Positions 15,166-21,723 are shown, numbered from the stretch's first letter. The stretch: 27,759 nucleotides of DNA from Clostridia bacterium (GCA_017500625.1 JAFVYX010000200.1:1-27759), one strand, 5' to 3'. Notes: generated by a model from the sequence alone, not told the origin. Numbers and translations: made by a program.

Positions 15166-16164
15166 TTATATCTCCTTTTTGGCCTCAAGGCGGACAAGAT
15201 GGGCCACGCCCGCAACGTCGCCGCCCTGCTGAAGCTCCGAGGGGTTCATCAAGGCCCCCGTGCCGACGGCGAGCATACGGGAAACCTCTCCCCGCGCAAG
15301 GCGGGGCAGAAAGACCGCCGCCAAAAGCGAGGCAATGCAGCCGCAGCCGCTGGCGCCGCCGTGGACGTCCTTTTTGCTGTCGTAGAAGAGGCAGCCGCCG
15401 TCCTCGTACACGCGATCGAGCGTGGGCAGGGGCTCCGAGAGCAGGGTGCGGAGCAGCACGCTTCCCTCGTGGCCGAGGTCACCCGTGAGAATGAGATCGA
15501 AGTCCTCGGGGCGCTCACCGCTCTCGCGGAAATAGGCAAGAAGCGTGTCGGCGGCCGCAGGGGCCATCGCCGCGCCCATATTGGCGGCGTCGGTGATGCC
15601 CGCATCGCAGATGCGCCCAGGGAGAAAGCCCGTGATCGCCACGCGCCCACGGCGGCCGAGGACCACAGCGCCCGCGGCGGTGGCCGTCCATTGGGCGGTG
15701 GGCGTGCGCTGGCCGCCGTACTCCAGCGGCGTGCGGAACTGCCGCTCGGCGGCGGCGTTATGCGACGAGGAAAGCGCGGCGGCCGAGTCGATCGACGGGG
15801 TGGCGGCGAGGGCCAGGGCGGCAAGACCCAGCCCCTCGACCATCGTGGAGCAGGCGCCGAACAGCCCGAGGAAGGGAGCGGGCACCCCCGTAAGCCCCTG
15901 CGAGGAGGCGGTGCATTGGTTCTGAAGATCGCCCGCAAGCAAAAGCCCCAGCTCCTCGGGGGCCAGCCCCGCCCGACCGAGCGCCGCCGAGAGCGCGATG
16001 CGCGCCATTTCGCCCTCGGCCTGCTCAAAGGAGGCCATACCGAAGCGGTCGTCCTCCGAGGAAAAATCAAAGCACTCGCCAAACGGGCCGCGGCGCTCCT
16101 CGTAGCCGCAGGCCGAGCCCGTCCCCCTCACGAACGCGGGGGAAAACGTGAGAAGGCGGCTCAC
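15166..16164 (-). CDS. spoVAD: Stage V sporulation protein AD
   Basis: A 332-residue soluble member of the thiolase-like fold. Matching SpoVAD landmarks are LLLAGDLQNQCTASS, FGACSTMVEGL, SSSHNAAAERQFRTPLEYGG, NMGAAMAPAAADTLL, DLILTGDLGHEGS and GGSGCG-like GGASGCGCIASLL. In Bacillus SpoVAD binds dipicolinic acid directly and works with the SpoVAC/VAE membrane parts. I choose a GTG start at 16164: it overlaps the spoVAC TGA as GTGA and gives an N-terminus (LLTFSPAFVRGTGSACGYEE) that aligns with known SpoVADs. No strong ribosome site precedes it, so coupling to spoVAC is likely. Confidence 0.93.
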   Translation of the reverse strand: MSRLLTFSPAFVRGTGSACGYEERRGPFGECFDFSSEDDRFGMASFEQAEGEMARIALSAALGRAGLAPEELGLLLAGDLQNQCTASSQGLTGVPAPFLGLFGACSTMVEGLGLAALALAATPSIDSAAALSSSHNAAAERQFRTPLEYGGQRTPTAQWTATAAGAVVLGRRGRVAITGFLPGRICDAGITDAANMGAAMAPAAADTLLAYFRESGERPEDFDLILTGDLGHEGSVLLRTLLSEPLPTLDRVYEDGGCLFYDSKKDVHGGASGCGCIASLLAAVFLPRLARGEVSRMLAVGTGALMNPSELQQGGDVAGVAHLVRLEAKKEI

Positions 16165-16601
16165 AGCAGCCACCCGAGCGCCACAAGCAGCGTGCCGTAG
16201 ACCGCGCCGCCGAGGATCGCATAAAGCAGCACAGGCCCCGCCACCGTGAAGATCTTGGCGCCCACGCCGAGAATGCACCCCTCGCTTTTGGCATCGAGCG
16301 CGGGCGAAACGACGGCGTTGGCAAAGCCCGTCACGGGAACGAGCGTGCCCGCCCCCGCCACACGGGCGAGAACATCGAAGACGCCGAGCCCCGAGGCGAG
16401 CGCCGAGAGAAAGATGAGCGTGACGGTCACAAGGGTGGCGGCGGTCGTCTCCTCGGCGCCGAGGGCGAGATAGGTGGTCTTCAGCGCCTCACCGAAAAGA
16501 GAGATGCCACCGCCGACAAGAAAGGCGGCAAGGCAGTTTCTTGCCACGGGTGAACGGGCGGCGCGCCTCTCGGCGAGGCGACGGTACTCTTGTCTGTTCA
16601 T
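16161..16601 (-). CDS. spoVAC: Stage V sporulation protein AC
   Basis: A 146-residue integral membrane protein with about four hydrophobic segments. The short basic N-terminus (MNRQEYRRLAERRAAR) is followed by FLVGGGISLFGEAL and the family motif GTLVPVTGFANAVVSPALD. In Bacillus SpoVAC acts as a mechanosensitive channel of the inner spore membrane needed for dipicolinic acid release. ATG follows AAAAAGGAGTCG. First gene of the spoVAC-VAD-VAE operon, which has a sigma-G-type promoter about 27-56 bases upstream. The minimal three-gene set lacks the spoVAA, VAB and VAF genes of bacilli, as is usual in clostridia. Confidence 0.94.
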   Translation of the reverse strand: MNRQEYRRLAERRAARSPVARNCLAAFLVGGGISLFGEALKTTYLALGAEETTAATLVTVTLIFLSALASGLGVFDVLARVAGAGTLVPVTGFANAVVSPALDAKSEGCILGVGAKIFTVAGPVLLYAILGGAVYGTLLVALGWLL

Positions 16602-16627
16602 AAAAACGACTCCTTTTTCTTTTCTTT

Positions 16628-16657
16628 GAGTATGCCACGGCGGCCGCGCGATTATTC
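16628..16657 (-). promoter_or_regulatory. Sigma-G-type forespore promoter of the spoVA operon
   Basis: Minus strand: -35 GAATA (16657-16653), exactly 18 bases, -10 CATACTC (16634-16628). This fits the known sigma-G consensus (GHATR, 18, CATWHTA-like) in all but the last position, and lies just upstream of a known sigma-G target operon. Confidence 0.75.
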
Positions 16658-16660
16658 CTC

Positions 16661-16688
16661 TTGCATTTTTCTGAAAAAGCAGTATAAT
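16661..16688 (+). promoter_or_regulatory. Promoter of the DUF975-like gene
   Basis: -35 TTGCAT (16661-16666), 16-base spacer, -10 TATAAT (16683-16688). AAAGGAG follows before ATG 16726. It lies back to back with the sigma-G promoter, only a few bases apart. Confidence 0.65.
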
Positions 16689-16725
16689 ATAGATGTAGAA
16701 ACCCGACATTCGAAAGGAGCTTTTT

Positions 16726-17343
16726 ATGAAATCCAACGCCACCATTCGCGCCGAAGCGCGCGCCCGCCTCGGCGGTAACCTCTTTGGCGAGACCTGGCTG
16801 TACGCCCTCTGCCTTCTTCTCGGCAGCAGCATCGTGCTCAGCATCGCCTCGTCCTTCTTCATCGGCATCGTGCTGTACGGCCCTCTGGCCTTCTCGCTGG
16901 CTTACATCTTCCTCTCGCTTGTGCGCGGCAAGGATAAGATCGACTTTGCCGACGTCACGCAGGGCTTTATGAACGGCCAGTTTGTCCGCACGTTCCTTCT
17001 CTGGCTCCTCGAGGGCGTCTTCCTCTTCCTTTGGTCGATGCTTCTCGTCGTTCCCGGCATCATCAAGGCGTATTCCTATCGCCTTGCGATCTACATCGCC
17101 GCCGACCGCCCCGAGCTCTCGCCCACCGAGTGCATCACCGAGAGCCGCCGTATGATGGACGGCCACAAGTGGCAGGCCTTCTGCCTTGACGTCTCGATGT
17201 TCCTCTGGATGCTGGTCGGCTCCTGCGCCTGCGGCATCGGTACCCTCTGGGTAAGCCCCTACCAGTACGCCGCCAACGCCGCCTTCTACGAGGCCGTTAA
17301 GGGCACGCTTGAGCCCGCCGCCGTGGAGGCCGAGGCCGAATAA
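16726..17343 (+). CDS. DUF975-family integral membrane protein
   Basis: A 205-residue membrane protein. A short N-terminal helix with MKSNATIRAEARARLGGN is the hallmark of DUF975/YesK-like proteins of Firmicutes. Hydrophobic segments follow at about 24-62, 88-118 and 158-185. It carries the VVPGIIKAYSYRLAIYIAADRPELS and SRRMMDGHKWQAF stretches typical of the family, and ends in an acidic tail. Molecular role unknown. ATG follows GAAAGGAGC. Monocistronic: its own promoter is upstream and a strong terminator lies 27 bases after the stop. It shares the intergenic region with the spoVA operon, but its promoter looks vegetative, so co-regulation is not indicated. Confidence 0.82.
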   Translation: MKSNATIRAEARARLGGNLFGETWLYALCLLLGSSIVLSIASSFFIGIVLYGPLAFSLAYIFLSLVRGKDKIDFADVTQGFMNGQFVRTFLLWLLEGVFLFLWSMLLVVPGIIKAYSYRLAIYIAADRPELSPTECITESRRMMDGHKWQAFCLDVSMFLWMLVGSCACGIGTLWVSPYQYAANAAFYEAVKGTLEPAAVEAEAE

Positions 17344-17368
17344 GCCGTCGACGGCGCAAAACCGTAAC

Positions 17369-17405
17369 AAGGAAAGAGAACGCCGTGGCGTTCTCTTTCC
17401 TTTTT
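17369..17405 (+). terminator. Rho-independent terminator after DUF975 gene
   Basis: A 14-bp perfect inverted repeat, GGAAAGAGAACGCC (17371-17384) and GGCGTTCTCTTTCC (17387-17400), followed by TTTTTC. Confidence 0.88.
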
Positions 17406-17433
17406 CTTTCTTGCCATCTCCTTGCAAAACGAC

Positions 17434-17462
17434 TTGAAAAATTTGCGCATTTGGTATATACT
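17434..17462 (+). promoter_or_regulatory. Promoter of the glycosidase-like/HD-domain unit
   Basis: -35 TTGAAA (17434-17439), 17-base spacer, -10 TATACT (17457-17462). The -10 sits in the symmetric TATATA-CTG-TATATA (17455-17469), which could be an operator or just AT-rich promoter sequence. The ATG follows about 70 bases downstream. Confidence 0.65.
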
Positions 17463-17533
17463 GTATATAGAGCACACAGCGCACACGGCCTTATGGCCGC
17501 GCCGCCACCGAGAACCGAAGTGAGGACCACGAG

Positions 17534-19516
17534 ATGAAATGCACGTATGAAAAAGGCACCGCCATAACCACCTCTCCGCTGCTTGGCAACGGGGACCTTT
17601 TCTGCGCTATGGACTTTGAGGGCGCGATCCTGCCGTCGCTCCCTATGCCCTCATACCTGCCCCAGGCGGGCCTTTACCGCCTCGGTGAGGGCGCGCCGCG
17701 CCTTCTTATGCATCTGCGCCCCCTGCTCCTGCATCGCGGGCGTCCTCTCGGCCGTCCCCTTTCCTTTAAGGCCGAGCTCTCAACGCACGAGGGCACGCTC
17801 ACCTCGGTCGCGCATTACGCGCGCGGCGTGGCGGTGGAGACGCGGGCCACGGTGCTTTCCGACCGCCCGATCCTTATGATCACCAAAAAGCTTCTCACAC
17901 GCGGTGAGATCACCCTCGGCTACGAGCTGACACTCCCGAAGGACACGCCCTACACGATCTCGGCCGATATGCCCTACCTTGTCGGTGAGCGCACGGACGA
18001 GGGAGGGCGCGAGGGGCTGTGCTTTTTCACCTCTCACCCCGTCCGCGCCGAAAAAACGCGTGAGGGCGGCCGCGTCATCGGCTCCTTCAAGCGCGGTGTC
18101 GCCGTCTCCTTTTTCCTCGGCCTTGCCGAGGGGGACGGTACCCACGAGGGCCTGCTTAATGCGCTTTCTCAAATGCGAGGTTATGTTTACAACACGGGGG
18201 AGGGGCGCCTCTTTTCGGTCAGCGCCTCGTCCTTTATGGGTGAGGACGACCGCCATCGCCTTGCCCCCGACGATAAGACGCTGACCCGCGTGAGTGATGC
18301 CTCTCTTTACCTTCTCCGCGTTCTCGGCGGTGGTGATGCCCTGCGCGCCGACCACGCCTTTGCCCCCCTGGGCACGGCACCCACCGTCTCTCTCCGCGTG
18401 CTGTCGGCTCTCCTCTCGCACGGCCGCTTTGCCGAGGCAAAGCGCGTGGCGACGTCGCTGGCCCGTCTTTTGCCAGCGGCCGAGGGGCGCTTTGGCGGTC
18501 TTGGTGCGCCCCGTGCGCGCTATCCCTATTACGCCGACGCCGAGGGGCGCGAGTGCCTGCCCGACGACGTGCGCCGCGGACGCGTGGAGCAAACGGCGGC
18601 GGCCGTCCTGGCCATGGACCGCTACGTCAGCTACACGGGCGACCGCGCCTTCCTTTCCGAGTACGGCTATCCCGTGATGAGGAGCGGCGCCGCCTATCTC
18701 CTTTCGGAGGCCGTGATGGAGGACCGCTTTGGTACGCGCGTCCGCTGTGCCGACCTACCCGAGTGCGGTGCGATCGCCCAGCGCCCCCTGCTCTCGACCG
18801 CCGCGGTGGCGGCGGCGCTTATCGCCTATGCCGACACCGCCGAGCGCCTCGGTGACGGGGACCGCACGGTGACCGCCTGCAAAAAAACGGCGGCAGCGCT
18901 CGTCGCCTCACTCCCGAGAGCGAAGGGTTTGTACGTGGCCGCCGAGGGCGAGATCTCACCCCTTGACGCGCCCCTCTACCTTCCCGACTATGCCGCCCCC
19001 CTCGCGGCCGAGCCGCGCCGTCAGGCCACGGTGCTTTCGGCCGTTAACCGCGATGGCGACGCGTCCCCCTACCGTCTGGCTCTTGTGGCCAACGCCTATG
19101 CCGACATTCACGCCGCCGCCCTGCCAACGCTCCACCGCCTTTGCGAGAGTGCCGACGTCTTCGGCTTTCTCCCTGCGGGCGAGGCCGAGGGCATGGGGGA
19201 GGTACCCGCCCTCTTCCTTTCGGCGCTGTGCCGCTCCTTCCTCGCCCATGAGGACGGCCGCCTGCACGTGGGCTTTGGGCTTGATGCCTTCCGCGTGACC
19301 GATGCGACTCTCCGCCTGCCCCTGCCGGGGGGCGCCACCCTCTTTGCCCGTGTGCGGGACGGGGCGCTCCGTGAGCTGACCGCTCAGCGCGGCAGGGCCG
19401 AGACTGCGACGATCTTTGCCGTCCTTCCCCGTTGGCTCTATTCGGACGGGGCCGCCCCCGTCGTCAAAAAGACCGAGCGCGGGGGGATCGTGTACCTTAC
19501 GCTCGTGCTTCACTGA
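17534..19516 (+). CDS. Six-hairpin (GH95/GH65-like) glycosidase-like protein
   Basis: A 660-residue protein with no signal peptide, so cytosolic. The N-terminal third (1-270) is beta-rich and includes TTSPLLGNGDLFCAMDFEGAI, resembling the LGNGxLGAM motif at the start of GH95/GH65-type beta-sandwiches. The middle (about 285-590) is alpha-helical with (alpha/alpha)6-type segments: RGRVEQTAAAVLAMDRYVSYTGD, FLSEYGYPVMRSGAAYLL, and YRLALVANAYADIHAAALPTL. A small beta domain closes it (GGATLFARVRDG). In these families the catalytic acids sit in the helical barrel; I cannot name them with confidence. It could be an alpha-fucosidase-like or phosphorylase-like enzyme acting on imported oligosaccharides. 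The HD-domain gene follows after 44 bases that carry a GCGGCCG/CGGCCGC hairpin. Confidence 0.6.
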   Translation: MKCTYEKGTAITTSPLLGNGDLFCAMDFEGAILPSLPMPSYLPQAGLYRLGEGAPRLLMHLRPLLLHRGRPLGRPLSFKAELSTHEGTLTSVAHYARGVAVETRATVLSDRPILMITKKLLTRGEITLGYELTLPKDTPYTISADMPYLVGERTDEGGREGLCFFTSHPVRAEKTREGGRVIGSFKRGVAVSFFLGLAEGDGTHEGLLNALSQMRGYVYNTGEGRLFSVSASSFMGEDDRHRLAPDDKTLTRVSDASLYLLRVLGGGDALRADHAFAPLGTAPTVSLRVLSALLSHGRFAEAKRVATSLARLLPAAEGRFGGLGAPRARYPYYADAEGRECLPDDVRRGRVEQTAAAVLAMDRYVSYTGDRAFLSEYGYPVMRSGAAYLLSEAVMEDRFGTRVRCADLPECGAIAQRPLLSTAAVAAALIAYADTAERLGDGDRTVTACKKTAAALVASLPRAKGLYVAAEGEISPLDAPLYLPDYAAPLAAEPRRQATVLSAVNRDGDASPYRLALVANAYADIHAAALPTLHRLCESADVFGFLPAGEAEGMGEVPALFLSALCRSFLAHEDGRLHVGFGLDAFRVTDATLRLPLPGGATLFARVRDGALRELTAQRGRAETATIFAVLPRWLYSDGAAPVVKKTERGGIVYLTLVLH

Positions 19517-19522
19517 ATCCTC

Positions 19523-19540
19523 GCGGCCGTTTTCGGCCGC
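19523..19540 (+). other. Short intercistronic hairpin
   Basis: GCGGCCG, loop TTTT, CGGCCGC between the glycosidase-like stop and the HD gene. It lacks a T-run, so it is more likely an mRNA processing or stability element than a terminator. Confidence 0.45.
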
Positions 19541-19560
19541 CCGCCCATAAAGGAGGCCCT

Positions 19561-20220
19561 ATGCTGACCTATCGCGCCCTTTGCGATAACCCTACCGTCA
19601 AGACCTACGTCGAGGCCGCCGATGCCTCGCTGGCGGCGCTCGGCTATACCGAGCATACCTACGCCCACGTCGGCACCGTGGCCGCGCGCGCGGGGGAGAT
19701 CCTCTCGGCCCTCGGCTATCCCGCGCGGACGATCGAGCTTTGCCGCATTGCCGCGCTCCTGCACGATATCGGCAACGTCATCAACCGCAAAAAGCATTCG
19801 CAAAGCGGCGCCCTTATGGCGTTCCGCCTGCTCGATACCCTCGGTATGGACGCCGCCGAGGTGGCGACCGTCATCACGGCGATCGGCAACCACGACGAGG
19901 GCGAGGGCGAGGCGGTGAGCGAGGTGGCCGCCGCCCTGATCTTGGCCGACAAATCGGACGTGCGGCGCTCGCGCGTCCGCAATCCCGACCCCGCGACCTT
20001 TGACATTCACGACCGAGTGAACTACTCGGTCATCTCCTCGTCTCTTTCGGTACAGCGGGAGCGGGGGCGCGTGGAGCTTTCCCTTGAGATCGACACGGCG
20101 ATCAGTCCCGTGATGGACTACTTTGAGATCTTCCTTGACCGTATGCTGATGTGCAAGCGCGCCGCCGCGCGGCTCTCGCTTGCCTTTGGTCTTGTCATCA
20201 ACGGCCAGACCGTTATGTAA
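19561..20220 (+). CDS. HD-domain metal-dependent phosphohydrolase
   Basis: A 219-residue cytosolic protein. HD-superfamily metal ligands are visible in order: His36 (EHTYAHV), His68-Asp69 (ALLHDIGN), His79, His111-Asp112 (GNHDEGEGE) and Asp130 (LADKSD). This pattern fits HD hydrolases acting on nucleotides or phosphate esters. The second HD-like histidine pair resembles the HD-GYP-related group but no GYP motif is present, so the substrate is open. The start is set by AAAGGAGGCCCT directly before ATG; the frame is open upstream to 19432 but overlaps the previous gene. Probably co-transcribed with the glycosidase-like gene and followed at once by a strong terminator. Confidence 0.85.
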   Translation: MLTYRALCDNPTVKTYVEAADASLAALGYTEHTYAHVGTVAARAGEILSALGYPARTIELCRIAALLHDIGNVINRKKHSQSGALMAFRLLDTLGMDAAEVATVITAIGNHDEGEGEAVSEVAAALILADKSDVRRSRVRNPDPATFDIHDRVNYSVISSSLSVQRERGRVELSLEIDTAISPVMDYFEIFLDRMLMCKRAAARLSLAFGLVINGQTVM

Positions 20221-20258
20221 AAAGGAAAAGAGCCGCTTTGCGGCTCTTTTCCTTTTTT
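20221..20258 (+). terminator. Rho-independent terminator after HD-domain gene
   Basis: GGAAAAGAGCCGC (20224-20236), loop TTT, GCGGCTCTTTTCC (20240-20252), then TTTTTT. It starts at the stop codon. Confidence 0.92.
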
Positions 20259-20273
20259 CCGACAAAATGATAT

Positions 20274-20375
20274 TTAGGATTTGAAGAAGCTTACCGTTCT
20301 TACCTTTTTCCAAGCTTCTTCAGCAGAAATCAGTTTTACTCCTTTATGCTTTAAGCTATAATTGACGCTTGACAT
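20274..20375 (-). CDS. Possible 33-residue small protein (uncertain)
   Basis: A minus-strand frame from ATG 20375 to TAA 20274. The protein begins MSSVNYSLKHKGVKLISAEE and ends VSFFKS. AGGAG lies 7 bases upstream of the ATG, and an alternative in-frame ATG is at 20381. The composition (Lys/Val/Ser, one Trp) looks protein-like, and codon use is AT-richer than its neighbours. It overlaps the plus-strand promoter of small RNA 1, and its SSVNYSL part lies in sequence duplicated at copy 2, where the frame soon ends. The 10-bp inverted repeat GAAGAAGCTT/AAGCTTCTTC (20282-20319) falls inside it. No minus-strand promoter was found. It could equally be chance. Confidence 0.3.
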   Translation of the reverse strand: MSSVNYSLKHKGVKLISAEEAWKKVRTVSFFKS

Positions 20376-20397
20376 TTCCATTCTCCTATGTTAAAAT
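20369..20397 (+). promoter_or_regulatory. Promoter of small RNA 1
   Basis: Perfect -35 TTGACA (20369-20374), 17-base spacer, -10 TAAAAT (20392-20397). The upstream block TTAAGCTATAATTGAC (20351-20366) is repeated at copy 2 and includes an extra TATAAT. Confidence 0.82.
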
Positions 20398-20403
20398 AAA
20401 TTC

Positions 20404-20516
20404 GCCGTTAGCCCTACAAACAGGGCAGCAACAGCTGATGCGTGTTGACAGAGAAGACGCTATGGCTTCAAGGCGAGACTTCTCAGACCACCCCTTTGGG
20501 GGTGGTTTTCTTTTTT
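20404..20516 (+). ncRNA. Unrecognised structured small RNA, copy 1
   Basis: About 113 nt between a strong promoter and a strong terminator, with no ORF preceded by a ribosome site. Predicted hairpins: A, GCCCT (20411-20415)/AGGGC (20422-20426); B, CAAC (20429-20432)/GTTG (20444-20447) with inner GC/GC; C, GAGAAG-a-CGC (20451-20460)/GCG-aga-CTTCTC (20473-20484); and a terminator stem CCACCCC/GGGGTGG with T-run to 20516. The same architecture recurs in copy 2 with compensatory changes. It resembles no riboswitch, 6S, SRP or tmRNA core that I recognise. Free-standing with no downstream gene in the same transcript, so a trans-acting small RNA is likeliest. Confidence 0.75.
20488..20516 (+). terminator. 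Terminator of small RNA 1
   Basis: CCACCCC (20488-20494), loop TTTG, GGGGTGG (20499-20505), then TTTTCTTTTTT. Confidence 0.9.
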
Positions 20517-20550
20517 CATAATCGCACGGAAATTAAGCTATAATTGACAC

Positions 20551-20579
20551 TTGACCTTTTCAATCTCCTATGTTATAAT
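20551..20579 (+). promoter_or_regulatory. Promoter of small RNA 2
   Basis: -35 TTGACC (20551-20556), 17-base spacer, perfect -10 TATAAT (20574-20579). The 23 bases from 20533 match those from 20351 at all but one position, so promoter and RNA were duplicated together as a unit of about 182 bp. Confidence 0.85.
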
Positions 20580-20585
20580 AATTTT

Positions 20586-20704
20586 GCCCACACCGCCTAT
20601 ATCTCGGCGAAGCAACGGCTTTCTGCGCGTTGACAGAGAAGACACTTTGGGCTTTCAGGTGAGACTTCTCAGGCCACCCCTTCGGGGGTGGTTTTCTTTT
20701 TTTT
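20586..20704 (+). ncRNA. Unrecognised structured small RNA, copy 2
   Basis: About 119 nt, a paralogue of copy 1. Hairpin A: CGCC (20594-20597)/GGCG (20606-20609), same place but different sequence from copy 1. Hairpin B: CAAC (20613-20616)/GTTG (20629-20632) with inner GC pairs. Hairpin C: GAGAAG-a-CAC (20636-20645)/GTG-aga-CTTCTC (20659-20670). A UUCG-capped terminator follows. The CAC/GTG pairing replaces CGC/GCG of copy 1, a compensatory double change. Loops and the 5' end differ, as in paralogous small RNAs with different targets. It ends just before the convergent DUF2752 stop codon. Confidence 0.77.
20674..20704 (+). terminator. Terminator of small RNA 2
   Basis: CCACCCC (20674-20680), UUCG tetraloop, GGGGTGG (20685-20691), then a T-rich run. 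Confidence 0.9.
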
Positions 20705-20711
20705 GTTCCTT

Positions 20712-21137
20712 TTATTTTATGAAATCCCCCACAAGATCGATGCCGAAGAGAAGCAGCGCGTTCCGCACGAGGAAAAAGACACCAAAGGCGATAAGAAGCA
20801 GCGTCACGGGCCAGCGTGAGGCCCCGCCGAGGAGGGGTTCGCGCCGACGGACGGCGGCGAGGGCGGCATACCACTCATAGTAGGCGATCACGGCAAGCAG
20901 CGGAAAAATGAGGGGATTATAGCGAAGGGCGGCGCGGATATCGAGCGCCAGCAGAGCGTGGGAAGCGCGCGTTAAGCCGCAGGTGGGGCAATAGAGGCCC
21001 ATAAGATGCCAGGGACAAAAGAGAAACCGATCGAAAAGATCCAAGCGATCCAAGAGCAAAAAGAGAAGGATCGCGCCCACGGCCACGCCGTTGGTGAGGG
21101 CAAAGCGGCGCCGCGATGACGGCGGTCTTTTTTTCAC
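20712..21137 (-). CDS. DUF2752-family membrane protein
   Basis: A 141-residue protein with about three transmembrane segments (about 16-33, 75-93, 110-131). The conserved DUF2752 motif is present: CPWHLMGLYCPTCGLTRA (41-58), with Cys50 and Cys53 in a CPxCGxTRA arrangement. Function unknown; the two close cysteines could be redox active or bind metal. I choose a GTG start at 21137 after a GGGGGGAAGAGAC ribosome site because upstream in-frame sequence runs through the promoter. Transcribed from the minus-strand promoter at 21207-21235, facing away from the membrane protein/lipoprotein pair. Confidence 0.82.
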   Translation of the reverse strand: MKKRPPSSRRRFALTNGVAVGAILLFLLLDRLDLFDRFLFCPWHLMGLYCPTCGLTRASHALLALDIRAALRYNPLIFPLLAVIAYYEWYAALAAVRRREPLLGGASRWPVTLLLIAFGVFFLVRNALLLFGIDLVGDFIK

Positions 21138-21164
21138 GTCTCTTCCCCCCTTTTTGAAAGCGTC

Positions 21165-21193
21165 TTGCTTTTTTTGACCCCTCGTGCTATAAT
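21165..21193 (+). promoter_or_regulatory. Plus-strand promoter for the membrane protein/lipoprotein unit
   Basis: -35 TTGCTT (21165-21170), 17 bases, -10 TATAAT (21188-21193). Expected transcription start near 21200, inside the oppositely oriented promoter. Confidence 0.75.
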
Positions 21194-21216
21194 GGAGACA
21201 CAAGCCATTATAACAC
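21184..21216. promoter_or_regulatory. Inverted repeat containing the two facing -10 boxes
   Basis: GTGCTATAATGG (21184-21195) and CCATTATAACAC (21205-21216) are inverted repeats with one mismatch and a 9-base centre. Each arm contains one promoter's -10 TATAAT. This makes a two-fold symmetric control region and a potential shared operator. Confidence 0.65.
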
Positions 21217-21235
21217 GGTATCGCTTTTCCGTCAA
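21207..21235 (-). promoter_or_regulatory. Minus-strand promoter of the DUF2752 gene
   Basis: -35 TTGACG (21235-21230), 17 bases, -10 TATAAT (21212-21207). Expected start near 21200, the same place as the opposing promoter's start, so each transcript runs through the other's promoter. Confidence 0.75.
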
Positions 21236-21248
21236 GGAGGACACGCGT

Positions 21249-21713
21249 ATGTCGGATCTTTGGAATACAATGTTCGGTGGCTACACGCCGCCTGGCGGCG
21301 ATAAAAAGCCGCCGCGCGAGGAGGGCACGCCCGAGGGCGGCACCGCCGAAGCGGAAACAACGGCGGAAAAGGAACAGGAAAAACCCCCGAAAACCGCCGA
21401 GAAAAACGAAAAAGAGAAAAAGAACGAGCGTCCCTTTTTCCCTGCCGAGAACCGCAACCTGCCCATCGCGGCGCTGATCCTCGGGGTGGTCTCGATCCTC
21501 GGCTCCTGCTTCCTTGGGATCCCTGCGGGGATCGCGGGGATCGTGGTGGCGATCGTTGACCGCTTTCGCCGCGGCTACTTTGAGCCGATGACCAAAACGG
21601 GCCTCGGTCTTGCCGCCATCGGCCTTCTTTTGACGGCCGTTACTCTTATTGTTTCGTTCGGGCTTGAGCTTCTGTCGGCCGAGCTGCAGTCGATGCTCTT
21701 CCCCTATCTGTAA
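21249..21713 (+). CDS. Small two-helix membrane protein, DUF4190-like
   Basis: A 154-residue protein. The N-terminal half is a charged, disordered Lys/Glu/Pro-rich stretch (about 15-70). The C-terminal half has two hydrophobic segments (about 76-100 and 113-135) with NLPIAALILGVVSILGSCFLGIPAGIAGIVVAIV and TKTGLGLAAIGLLLT, the repeated pattern of DUF4190-like small membrane proteins. Role unknown. ATG 21249 follows AAGGAGGACACGCGT; earlier in-frame ATGs have no ribosome site and lie in the promoter. The lipoprotein gene follows after 10 bases with its own AAGGAGG, so the two are an operon. Confidence 0.75.
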   Translation: MSDLWNTMFGGYTPPGGDKKPPREEGTPEGGTAEAETTAEKEQEKPPKTAEKNEKEKKNERPFFPAENRNLPIAALILGVVSILGSCFLGIPAGIAGIVVAIVDRFRRGYFEPMTKTGLGLAAIGLLLTAVTLIVSFGLELLSAELQSMLFPYL

Positions 21714-21723
21714 GGAGGTCGCT

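Noticed and set aside
20404..20704. Reading the duplicated RNA region as a minus-strand riboswitch ahead of the small ORF
   Set aside because: Consensus promoters at 17-base spacing and poly-T terminators exist only in the plus orientation; on the minus strand the terminator stem would come first and be preceded by A's.
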